Below, piece by piece: positions 16,727 to 24,906 of a stretch of 64,000 nucleotides of DNA. The translations under genes were made by a program, and so were the position numbers. Location: the NCBI GenBank assembly GCA_951813075.1, contig OX638343.1, positions 1,399,999-1,463,998 on the forward strand, in the 5' to 3' direction. Numbering within the stretch: the stretch's first letter is position 1; every line of letters starts with the position of its first letter. The stretch is from Arenicellales bacterium. GTDB taxonomy: Bacteria > Pseudomonadota > Gammaproteobacteria > Arenicellales > JAJDZL01. Under the pieces are notes generated by a model. It was given only the letters and a program-made list of their open reading frames with translations. It was not told where the DNA came from and did not search any database.

Positions 16727-17315
16727 TTGAACTCCGAATCAGATAGACGAATTGATTCACAGATTGATTCTCTCTAGATCAGGGATACGCCAAAGCCGGT
16801 TATTAATTACGATTCCGACAAGTACGGCTACAATCAAATATATGGTCACGCCCGTCAAATTATCAACCGCACCATCAATTGGTCGCGGTCTTTTTGTAAA
16901 CCGATTAATTATAGACCAATTCGACTTACACGAATTTTGCGGTTGGCCCCGAAATCCGCGATAAAACTTTTTTGACTGTGCAATCGGCTGATATTCACAT
17001 GTCCCAGGGCAGTTTAAGTTGTGTCCGGGATTAATCCGGCACAATTCAAGCGGCGGTTGCGACCGAAAGCGTGGAAATTACTCCGTAACATTTGGAGAAA
17101 ATTAAAACACTACCTACTTTCATTGCCATCACCGCGCAATACCGGTAGAGATATTACTCATCGAATCCTGTCCTGGTTGTTGTTAGATAGCGGGAACTTA
17201 CCCGCGGGATATTCCCGACTCGCTCCAATTGCCCCATCAATGGACGACCAAGGTCGGAACTGTGCCACACCTTTTCCGATCACAATCCGATCGGAAGAGG
17301 AGTATTGACTGGCGC
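16727..17315. other. Long upstream region of rpoD, no gene
   Basis: About 590 bp between rpoD and the next gene end, which must hold the rpoD promoters on the minus strand. Open frames on both strands are short and featureless. No dnaG, rpsU or tRNA is visible. Confidence 0.5.
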
Positions 17316-18215
17316 TCAAAGACAAAAATCGCCCTTCTTCTTCAGTTTCTTCATCTCCCAACCCAAGTTCTTGCGGGTGCGATGGCGCCTTTGGTCTGTC
17401 GCCCGCACCTCCACGAACCTGACTTGGTCATCGCTGAGGCCAAGTTTCCTGACTCTATCAAGGTAAGGTAGTACCGCTTTATCGGACATTGCCTTGTCTC
17501 TAGGGTCCCGGACTATAAGTAAACACACTGGCTGAATCTCCGGGCCTGAGGACGATAGCTTCCTGATATGGTGATAGGGATCATAGACCCACCAATTATT
17601 TACTCTAGGCCACTCCTTCTTTATAGCCAAAGGCGAGGAGGAGATACCGGCAAACCTGACATGCTGCCGCCTTTCCTGCAAAACCATGGTAGCGACAGTG
17701 CCGCCGCCGGAATGTCCGTAAACATCAAACTGTCCTACCCCGAAGTTTTCTATAAAGTAGTCCACCACCGCCAGATGGTAACGCATCTCTTTGTAAGAAC
17801 GCCACGTCTTGTTGCTCCTACTGTGGGGCCGGTAGGGAGTAACCCAGCAGGTGTCGGAGCGGATTGCCTTGGCATGTTTGACAATTTGCCATTTTTCTCT
17901 GTCCACCCACTTGTTCGGCCCATTGTCCCCATGCCAGTAGAAACTAACATGGTCCGGAGTTTCACCATTGGCGAGCTTGTCGCAGACAAATGCCCAGAAC
18001 TTCTCTTTCGGTACCGGTTTGGCGACGGAGAAGTTTATCCTATCCATATTCCCAAATAATTTTTTGACCTCATGTCCAGTGATGCGTTGACCATTTAGAC
18101 TTATCTCGGAAAAATCGGGGATAATATCCTCGGCGGCGACTGATGGACTGCCAATGGTTAGAAGAAGACATAACACCAGAGTTGTGAAAAACGCATTTTT
18201 CGTAGTCGCTTTTAT
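17316..18215 (-). CDS. Secreted alpha/beta-hydrolase-like protein, possible ATA start
   Basis: About 299 residues from the proposed start. A signal peptide is clear (K-A-T-T-K-N, then hydrophobic F-F-T-T-L-V-L-C-L-L-L-T-I, cleavage after S-V-A-A). The nucleophile elbow Y-G-H-S-G-G-G (Ser169 of this numbering) marks an alpha/beta-hydrolase fold; a C-terminal D-P-R-D may supply the acid and the last part is basic. The substrate is unknown. A perfect AAGGAGG ribosome binding site (18229-18223) lies 7 bases before ATA 18215, which exactly precedes the signal peptide, whereas the nearest normal starts (TTG 18287, GTG 18284) would put 24 hydrophilic residues in front. Either ATA is used weakly or an ATG has mutated and the gene is silenced. 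Confidence 0.7.
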   Translation of the reverse strand: MKATTKNAFFTTLVLCLLLTIGSPSVAAEDIIPDFSEISLNGQRITGHEVKKLFGNMDRINFSVAKPVPKEKFWAFVCDKLANGETPDHVSFYWHGDNGPNKWVDREKWQIVKHAKAIRSDTCWVTPYRPHSRSNKTWRSYKEMRYHLAVVDYFIENFGVGQFDVYGHSGGGTVATMVLQERRQHVRFAGISSSPLAIKKEWPRVNNWWVYDPYHHIRKLSSSGPEIQPVCLLIVRDPRDKAMSDKAVLPYLDRVRKLGLSDDQVRFVEVRATDQRRHRTRKNLGWEMKKLKKKGDFCL

Positions 18216-18287
18216 TTGATATCCTCCTTTTAGGGCTTGATTGAAAATACTAGTGTCCGCAGTGTTGGAGGCAGAGTCAACCACCAA

Positions 18288-18823
18288 TCCGATGACTTAC
18301 AGGGGTTACATTGACGAGAATGAACACAAGTTCCCGATTAATGATCTAGTCAGCAATTATCCGGCGTTTCCCTCAGTGACTCTGTGGCCACTCGTGCATT
18401 ACAGTGGGTTCACACTTACCAGTTGGTCAACATGTTATACCCGATCCAAATGCACATAAAGCGTTTTGTGCGCTGTGGGTGCATGTCTGCATTGGAGCGT
18501 CGATGGTGCGAACAAATTAGCCGCTTTGCGAATTTGTATCCTGAGTCATCGTTTCGACGATTACTGGTACGTCAGGACTGCCAATCGGTGAAACTTGTCA
18601 AAATTCTGGCATGCACCCATTAGCAAATTCAATCTTGTTGAGAAGAGCAACCCTGAACTGAATGTTTGCTAACGTCACCTAATGTTGCGAATTGGAACAC
18701 TGAGGCAACCGAATAAGACTTGTACAATAGGATTTTTCGGAATCGGTAACTTACAGAGATAAAGCAAAATCAGATTTCTTGATCAGTTTTGCTACTGTAA
18801 TAGAACAATTCGGATCCAGCGTC
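18288..18823. other. Intergenic region before the dehydratase gene
   Basis: About 540 bp between divergent genes. It should carry promoters for both sides. I see no gene; open frames near 18384-18623 lack support. Confidence 0.5.
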
Positions 18824-19807
18824 ATGTCAATCAATTTATCTGATATCAAGGCAGCTCGCGAAATCATTCCCGATGACTGTCAGTTTACGCGGTTGATTCC
18901 GTCAGCCTCTTTGACAAATCACACAGGTAGTCCGGTTTACCTGAAACTGGAAAATCAACAGCTGATCAGCAGTTTCAAAATACGCGGCGCGGCTCATGCT
19001 GTCAAAAAGCTCAATGATAGCCAACGTAAGAATGGTGTTATCTGTGTATCTTCCGGTAATCACGGGCGCGGACTCGCGTATGCGTCAGCACTTGCCCGCG
19101 TGCGCTGCATCGTATGCATGTCCTCATTGGTACCGCAAAACAAGATCAATGCCATCAAGGCACTTGGTGCAGAGGTGCAGATCATTGGCAATTCCCAAGA
19201 TGAAGCTCAGATCGCAGTCGACGAAATGGTAGCGTCGGAAGGATTTACATACCTTTCTCCGTTTGACCATCCGGACGTTATATCTGGTCAGGGCACCATA
19301 GGCCTTGAACTCTTGGAACAAATCGACAATCTGCAGTCTGTCTTGGTCCCGGTTTCCGGAGGTGGGTTGATCGCCGGCATCGCTATCGCTGTGAAAGCGA
19401 TTAATCCGAAAATACAAGTGATCGGAGTCAGCATGGAACATGGCGCGGCAATGTACGAGAGTGTGCAGGTTGGCAAACCCATCGAAGTTGAAGAACTACC
19501 TTCACTTGCCGATGCACTGGGTGGAGGGATTGGACTCGACAACAGTTTTACATTCGACGCAGTACGCACACTGGTAGACAAGCTGATACTCGTCAGTGAA
19601 AAGGAAATCTCTCAAGCGATCCGTCACGCTTACTGGGAAGACAAGCAAATCATAGAAGGTGCCGGTGCGGTCGGGATATCAGCATTGATTGCACGTAAAT
19701 TCACGCCAAAAGGTCCGACCGTCGCTTTAATCAGCGGCGGAAATATTGACATGCAACTGCACCACCGGATCATTTCCGGCGAGGATGTGGACGTATACAC
19801 AGAATGA
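18824..19807 (+). CDS. PLP-dependent threonine/serine dehydratase-like enzyme
   Basis: A 327-residue fold-type II PLP enzyme. The cofactor lysine is K52 in S-S-F-K-I-R-G-A, and the phosphate-binding loop S-G-G-G-L-I-A-G lies near residue 185. Family members remove water and ammonia from hydroxy amino acids (threonine, serine, 3-hydroxyaspartate); the ectoine-utilisation dehydratase EutB is a close relative in architecture. I chose ATG 18824 because homologues begin with a similar S-L-S-D-I-x-x-A-R helix; a TTG at 18779 would add 15 residues. It stands 155 bp before a TRAP transporter and near an Asp/Glu racemase, suggesting use of an imported amino acid or derivative. EutC, EutD and EutE genes are missing, so ectoine breakdown itself is not supported. 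Confidence 0.85.
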   Translation: MSINLSDIKAAREIIPDDCQFTRLIPSASLTNHTGSPVYLKLENQQLISSFKIRGAAHAVKKLNDSQRKNGVICVSSGNHGRGLAYASALARVRCIVCMSSLVPQNKINAIKALGAEVQIIGNSQDEAQIAVDEMVASEGFTYLSPFDHPDVISGQGTIGLELLEQIDNLQSVLVPVSGGGLIAGIAIAVKAINPKIQVIGVSMEHGAAMYESVQVGKPIEVEELPSLADALGGGIGLDNSFTFDAVRTLVDKLILVSEKEISQAIRHAYWEDKQIIEGAGAVGISALIARKFTPKGPTVALISGGNIDMQLHHRIISGEDVDVYTE

Positions 19808-19911
19808 ACTGAGCCTTGACTTCATCCTTGGACATCAAAGTTGGCTGACTCGATATCTCGAAATAATGTGAAATGAATTTTGAACGCGGTTTAACATACA
19901 AGGCAGGTTTT

Positions 19912-19930
19912 CAATTCAAAATCTGAATTG
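19912..19930. promoter_or_regulatory. Inverted repeat upstream of the TRAP operon
   Basis: CAATTCA at 19912-19918 and TGAATTG at 19924-19930 are perfect arms around five bases, 32 bp before the dctP start. It could be an operator for a regulator of the TRAP genes, but the regulator is not encoded next to it. Confidence 0.4.
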
Positions 19931-19962
19931 TTTTCATATAAAAATTCTGGAGGTATTCTGTA

Positions 19963-20952
19963 ATGACAAGAGTGAATATATTGAAGAGACTATCATGCGG
20001 AGTCATCGCGGCAGTGTTTGCATTAGCAGGGTCGTACGCTGCTGCGGAAAAATGGGATATGCCGCTGGCATATTCGGCTACCAACTACCATTCGATGAAT
20101 GCAGCTAATTTCGCTGCAGCGATCACGCAGGCAACGGGCGGCGAGTTGGAAGTGGTGACGCACCCCAGCGGGTCGCTTTACAAGGGTGGTGAGATCTTTC
20201 GTGCCGTCCGGACCGGTCAGACCCCTATCGGGGAACGACTGATTTCTGCACTCGGTAATGAACACCCGATCTTTGAAGTCGATGCACTGCCATTCCTGGC
20301 GACTAGTTTTGACGCCGCTTGGAAACTGTACCAGGCTTCAAGACCCGTCATGGAACAAGTACTGGAAAGCAAAGGATTGAAGTTGCTGTACGCCGTACCC
20401 TGGCCACCACAGGGACTGTATAACGCCAATCCTGTCAACAGTGCTGCTGATATGAAAGGCGTCAAGTTCCGAGCCTACAATGCGGCAACATCAAAATTGG
20501 CTGAGCTGATGGGTGCGGTTCCGACCAAGATCGAAGCGGCCGAAATTTCTCAAGCCTTCGCTACCGGTGTGGCGGAAAGCATGATTTCCTCCGGTTCTAC
20601 AGGATATGACCGAAAACTGTGGGAGCATGTCAAATACTGGTACGATGTCCAGGCTTGGTTGCCCAAGAACATGGTGATCGTCAACCTGGAAGCGTGGAGC
20701 ACGCTTGATGCATCCACCCAGGGAATCGTGATCGGTGCAGCTGCCATGGCCGAACAGTCCGGATGGGCTAAAGCGGAAGAACTGGCAAACTGGTACAAAG
20801 AGCAGCTGGCAGCAAATGGAATGCAAATATCACCTCCCAGCGACCAGCTGGTAGTTGACTTCAAGACCATCGGTGAGACCATGACAAACGATTGGTTGGA
20901 AAAAGCCGGTGACGAAGGCAAATCCGTCGTCGAATCGTATAACTCCATGTAA
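19963..20952 (+). CDS. dctP: TRAP transporter substrate-binding protein (DctP family)
   Basis: A 329-residue periplasmic binding protein. ATG 19963 follows GGAGG at 9 bases; a signal peptide (residues 1-28, ending S-Y-A-A-A) precedes the mature part. DctP features are F-R-A-V-R-T-G-Q near 85, the V-K-F-R-A-Y-N segment with the arginine that holds the ligand's carboxylate near 170, and E-I-S-Q-A-F-A-T-G-V-A-E near 197. It captures an organic acid or amino acid for the DctQ/DctM permease encoded next. Gap to dctQ is 34 bp. Confidence 0.93.
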   Translation: MTRVNILKRLSCGVIAAVFALAGSYAAAEKWDMPLAYSATNYHSMNAANFAAAITQATGGELEVVTHPSGSLYKGGEIFRAVRTGQTPIGERLISALGNEHPIFEVDALPFLATSFDAAWKLYQASRPVMEQVLESKGLKLLYAVPWPPQGLYNANPVNSAADMKGVKFRAYNAATSKLAELMGAVPTKIEAAEISQAFATGVAESMISSGSTGYDRKLWEHVKYWYDVQAWLPKNMVIVNLEAWSTLDASTQGIVIGAAAMAEQSGWAKAEELANWYKEQLAANGMQISPPSDQLVVDFKTIGETMTNDWLEKAGDEGKSVVESYNSM

Positions 20953-20986
20953 CTGACCGGTTCCGGGATCTAAACCCCGGCTACCG

Positions 20987-21493
20987 ATGATAAAGTTTTT
21001 CGTCAGGCTGGACAGCACGTTGGCGCGGCTATACCGCGTCAGCGGTTATCTTGCTGCAATGTGCCTGATCGCGATCGGTTTGCTGGTAGCGGCAAACATA
21101 GCGACAAGAATGTTGTCCATGTACATTCCTGGCCTGACGGAATACTCCGGTTACGCGATGGCCGCGAGCAGTTTTCTCGCGCTCGCCTACACTTTCCAAA
21201 ACAAAGGCCATATCAGAGTCGAACTGATCATTTCCCACCTGAGCACATCAAAACGCTGGTACGCTGAGTTCTGGTGTCTGGCGGTTGCTTCCGTCACAAC
21301 GGTGTATCTCGCTTTTTACCTCGTCAAACTAGTTTATCTTTCCTGGAAATTTGAAGAGTACAGCGAAGGTGCGGACGCAATTCTCCTCTGGAAGCCTCAG
21401 GCTTTCGTGATGGTTGGTTCCATCATTTTGGCAATATGCATCCTTCACAATTTCGTCAAGTTTCTGGTTGAGCGATTAAGACTGAAGGTGTAG
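20987..21493 (+). CDS. dctQ: TRAP transporter small permease (DctQ family)
   Basis: A 168-residue protein with four hydrophobic helices. The family signature G-x-I-x-V-E-x-I appears as G-H-I-R-V-E-L-I near residue 75. It joins the large permease in the inner membrane. It lies between dctP and dctM, three bases from dctM. Confidence 0.92.
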   Translation: MIKFFVRLDSTLARLYRVSGYLAAMCLIAIGLLVAANIATRMLSMYIPGLTEYSGYAMAASSFLALAYTFQNKGHIRVELIISHLSTSKRWYAEFWCLAVASVTTVYLAFYLVKLVYLSWKFEEYSEGADAILLWKPQAFVMVGSIILAICILHNFVKFLVERLRLKV

Positions 21494-21496
21494 GTC

Positions 21497-22792
21497 ATGG
21501 AACAGTTCACTCTGATCGTTGTATTTCTGTTTGTGCTGTTCTTTCTGCTGGGATCCGGCATTTGGATAGCGATAAGTCTGATCGGCGTCGCGACCGTGGG
21601 CATGCTGCTATTTACCGACCGACCGGTCGGCGATGCAATGGTAACCACAATCTGGGGCGGCGCCTCAAGCTGGACGCTCACCGCACTGCCACTTTTTATC
21701 TGGATGGGTGAAATTCTTTTTCGGACAAAATTGTCGGAAAATCTATTCAAAGGCCTATCGCCATTGCTGTGGAAACTCCCTGGAGGTCTGCTGCATGTAA
21801 ATATTGCCGGATGCACGGTTTTTGCCGCAATCTCAGGCTCTTCGGCAGCGACCGTCGCCACTGTCGGGAAAATGTCGATCCCTGAACTCAAGGCTCGAAA
21901 ATATCCCGACCGGATGATTATCGGAACTTTGGCAGGAGCAGGTACACTAGGACTGCTGATACCGCCATCAATCACCCTGATCATATATGGCGTGACGGTC
22001 AACGAGTCAATCGCAAAACTCTTCATTGCCGGTATTCTGCCTGGCATCATGCTGGCTTTGCTGTTTATGGGTTATGTGACGGTCTGGGGCGTGATTACCA
22101 AGCATCGCGAAACCGGTCAATCCGCTCTCAAGATCGGTCAGTTCAAAGACGTACTGCAATTGATTCCTGTTGTATTGCTGATTGTCGGGGTGATGAGTTC
22201 AATTTATACAGGCGTTGCCACTGCAACCGAAGCTGCAGTGTTGGGGGTTATCGGCGCACTTATCCTATCTGCGCTGCAGGGTTCGCTGAACCGGGAGACA
22301 TTCATTGCCTCATTGCTCGGTGCGACACGCATGAGCGCAATGATCGCATTTATTCTGGCAGGATCGACTTTCCTCTCGCTCACGATGGGGTTTACCGGAT
22401 TACCGCGTAGCCTGGCTGAATGGATCGCTGAACTGGCACTATCGCCCTGGATGCTGATATTCGCCCTGCTGGTGTTCTATATCGTGCTGGGCTGCTTTCT
22501 GGACGGTATTTCTTCAGTCGTTCTGACCATGGCAGTCATCGAACCGCTTGCGCGAAGTGCTGGATTCGACATGATCTGGTTCGGAATATTCTTGATGATT
22601 GCAGTTGAGATGGCGCAGATCACACCACCTGTCGGATTCAACCTGTTTGTTCTGCAAGACATGACAGGTAAAGATATGGCATTTATCGCGCGCGCGGCTG
22701 CGCCGATGTTCATGCTGATGATTGTCGCGGTCGGAATTTTGCTGGTGTTTCCGGAAATTGCGACCTATTTGCCAAACGCCATGTCAAACTGA
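21497..22792 (+). CDS. dctM: TRAP transporter large permease (DctM family)
   Basis: A 431-residue permease with about 12 hydrophobic helices, normal for DctM. Conserved points are the F-A-A-I-S-G-S-S-A-A-T-V-A-T segment near residue 112 and L-L-I-P-P-S-I-T-L-I-I-Y-G near 155, and a second I-T-P-P-V-G-F-N-L-F near 375. The substrate brought by DctP is imported with sodium. Its 3' end overlaps the convergent racemase gene by 9 bases. Confidence 0.94.
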   Translation: MEQFTLIVVFLFVLFFLLGSGIWIAISLIGVATVGMLLFTDRPVGDAMVTTIWGGASSWTLTALPLFIWMGEILFRTKLSENLFKGLSPLLWKLPGGLLHVNIAGCTVFAAISGSSAATVATVGKMSIPELKARKYPDRMIIGTLAGAGTLGLLIPPSITLIIYGVTVNESIAKLFIAGILPGIMLALLFMGYVTVWGVITKHRETGQSALKIGQFKDVLQLIPVVLLIVGVMSSIYTGVATATEAAVLGVIGALILSALQGSLNRETFIASLLGATRMSAMIAFILAGSTFLSLTMGFTGLPRSLAEWIAELALSPWMLIFALLVFYIVLGCFLDGISSVVLTMAVIEPLARSAGFDMIWFGIFLMIAVEMAQITPPVGFNLFVLQDMTGKDMAFIARAAAPMFMLMIVAVGILLVFPEIATYLPNAMSN

Positions 22793-23467
22793 CCAGCCCG
22801 CGCGGTCGAACGCGGGTGGAATTTCCTGAATTGCATCGACCAAATCGATCACAGGGCGATCAAATGTCTCGCGCAAGGATTCCTTATACGGAGATATATT
22901 TGTACATTCGATCAGAAAAAGGTCGACGGAAGCGGCAAATTCAACCAATCGGGAGGCACAGCGAGTTACCTCGGCAGCTGCACGATCCGAATCAAGTGTC
23001 CGCAAGTCACCTCTGATGCATTCGTACAACTCGCCGTTTCTTGGCAACCCGCCCAGTACACAATTGCTATCCAGATAGTTGCGATAGCATGGCTCAGCCA
23101 GTACGTTGGCGTCGAATGTGAGGACACCAACTATCGCGTTCGGACCAAACCGCTGGCGAATTTCCGGTATCAAGACGATCGCTGACGTCAAGACCGGAAT
23201 TTCCACCTCTGACTGAAGATCATCCTGCATTGAAATCAGAAAACCGCAACTCGTTCCGATAACGGTCGCTCCCCTTTTTTCAAGTTTCCTTGCGGCTCGT
23301 CTGAATTCTGCCTTTAGCGCACAGTCTAAAGGCGCGGTTGATACAACTTCCGGTACGGTCGCAAGCTCGACTGTTTCATAAATTACGTGACCGTCGAACG
23401 TATCGGGATTACCGATATCTCCCAAGAGCCTTGGAAATCTCGTGTTGAGCATAATTACTCCAATCAT
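22784..23467 (-). CDS. Aspartate/glutamate racemase-family protein
   Basis: A 227-residue member of the Asp/Glu/hydantoin racemase superfamily. The N-terminal T-R-F-P-R-L-L-G-D-I-G-N is typical of one uncharacterised branch. Two catalytic cysteines are visible: G-T-S-C-G-F near residue 87 and I-E-C-T-N near 191. Members invert or decarboxylate amino-acid-like acids. It faces the TRAP operon tail to tail, with its stop inside the end of dctM, and may act on the same substrate as the dehydratase. A short hairpin CCCGCG/CGCGGG lies at its very end (22797-22816). Start ATG 23467. Confidence 0.85.
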   Translation of the reverse strand: MIGVIMLNTRFPRLLGDIGNPDTFDGHVIYETVELATVPEVVSTAPLDCALKAEFRRAARKLEKRGATVIGTSCGFLISMQDDLQSEVEIPVLTSAIVLIPEIRQRFGPNAIVGVLTFDANVLAEPCYRNYLDSNCVLGGLPRNGELYECIRGDLRTLDSDRAAAEVTRCASRLVEFAASVDLFLIECTNISPYKESLRETFDRPVIDLVDAIQEIPPAFDRAGWSV

Positions 23468-23655
23468 GACGGGGCCGGTTGTATTGAAGTTATGAGAAAG
23501 GATAGCGAATTGCCAGAATTGGCAATACGTTTATTCGGATATCTTCCGAAGACGTTAATCTGGAAATCGAAATTCGGACAGTATGCAGATGAAAATACTC
23601 CAACAGTAACTAACGAATAATACTTTCGATTTTCGTTCAAAATTGCTTCCGAAAG

Positions 23656-24378
23656 TTATTGCTTCCAAGCATTTCGCATCCCGTATTCGGGGTTGTAACG
23701 GTAAATATGGTCCAACTTCCAACCCGATGACGAGCGATACCACCATTTGAAATCCAAGTACCTCAAATGGCCAGTCTTGTTTAACTTTATTTTGGTGATC
23801 TCGATCGCGGTTGACGCGCACTGGCGACGCTCACCGAGTGCCCATCCGAAACCGGCTGGAAACTTGCAGCGACCGGTCTCCCACGATCTATTGTTTCGAT
23901 TGTCGTAGACCCGACCGATTCCCTTATCGTGGCAGGTGAAGTACTGGACTTTTGAACCGTTCTGCTTGGCGCGGACCCAGACCTCTTCCTCTTCTCCTGT
24001 CTTGGGATTCAGCCAAGATTTCGGACCTCGGATCGATGTTCGGCTAGAGTTGTTGACCGTGAAATTGGACCTTACCTGGTGCATGCATGGACCATCATTC
24101 CGACCGTCCCAGAGCGCTCCAGTCCAAAGCTGATACGGAATATAAAGAGCGCGCGTAGCACAATCGTACAGGTTTGCAATGTGCCAAGGCGAATTGCTGG
24201 AAGGATACTCTGCACATGCCTTTTCATGGAACTTCTCGGCCGCTCTTTGCGAGTCCGCTGACGCATGGCTGGCCAATAGAACAACAAGAATAACCAGCAC
24301 GGCGGTATTTGTCGCAAACTCACGAAATGCAATCTCCGAACTACCCGAATCAGCATCAGTCCTTGAATGTTCCGCCAA
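23656..24378 (-). CDS. Secreted cysteine-containing hypothetical protein
   Basis: A 240-residue frame. Residues about 24-42 form a hydrophobic signal or anchor ending A-S-H-A-S-A, and the mature part has six cysteines spread through it (A-C-A-E, D-C-A-T, P-C-M-H, T-C-H-D, R-C-K-F, Q-C-A-S), enough for three disulfide bonds. A W-W-Y-R-S-S-S-G-W-K-L stretch lies near the end. I recognise no family. The start is uncertain because the TTG at 24378 gives an unusually long hydrophilic piece before the signal. It stands alone between the racemase and the M81 gene and is probably exported. Confidence 0.55.
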   Translation of the reverse strand: MAEHSRTDADSGSSEIAFREFATNTAVLVILVVLLASHASADSQRAAEKFHEKACAEYPSSNSPWHIANLYDCATRALYIPYQLWTGALWDGRNDGPCMHQVRSNFTVNNSSRTSIRGPKSWLNPKTGEEEEVWVRAKQNGSKVQYFTCHDKGIGRVYDNRNNRSWETGRCKFPAGFGWALGERRQCASTAIEITKIKLNKTGHLRYLDFKWWYRSSSGWKLDHIYRYNPEYGMRNAWKQ

Positions 24379-24906
24379 ATGGCAACGCTTGTAAAAATTG
24401 ATTATGACTGACCTCTGGCTTACCTAACGAACTTCAGGCAACCGCAACTCGCAAGTACCAACCTAATCAACTGAGACATACGGATGTGGTGTGTTCAATC
24501 CAAAACATACAACAACAGGAAATAGGCAGTTTCGTACGCAATCCGTAGATTCTCCAGCTTCAAAAAAACAGTGCTTTATCGAAATCAATAAACGTCCATT
24601 TTACTCGCCCGCCCTATTCAGGCACACTGTTTTGATATTCTTGGTTGGCAGTGATTTTAATTTGATTGGTCCAGCATCAACCATCTGCATGGATGATCAG
24701 CTGGGTAGAGCCTTCGCCATCGGTGAAAACCGTGATTTTCCTGTCATACCGATCATTTCACTCAAAATTCACTCCCCGCCCGCTGACTCGTCCTGGTCGA
24801 GCCGATTATTCAACCCAATTCTGTCTTTGCAACTGACTTTCTCATGCGAAAATAGGGATTTTCCGACTGACACTAACCAGGCACATCAATCTAGGAGACA
24901 ATCAGA
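24379..24906. other. Intergenic region before the M81 gene
   Basis: A 139-codon plus-strand frame (24491-24910) fills most of it and overlaps the next start by 4 bases, but it lacks a ribosome binding site and any recognisable composition. I treat the region as spacer holding two divergent promoters. Confidence 0.45.

Noticed and set aside
18824-22792. Complete hydroxyectoine-utilisation operon
   Set aside because: Only a EutB-like dehydratase and a TRAP transporter are present; EutC, EutD and EutE are missing.
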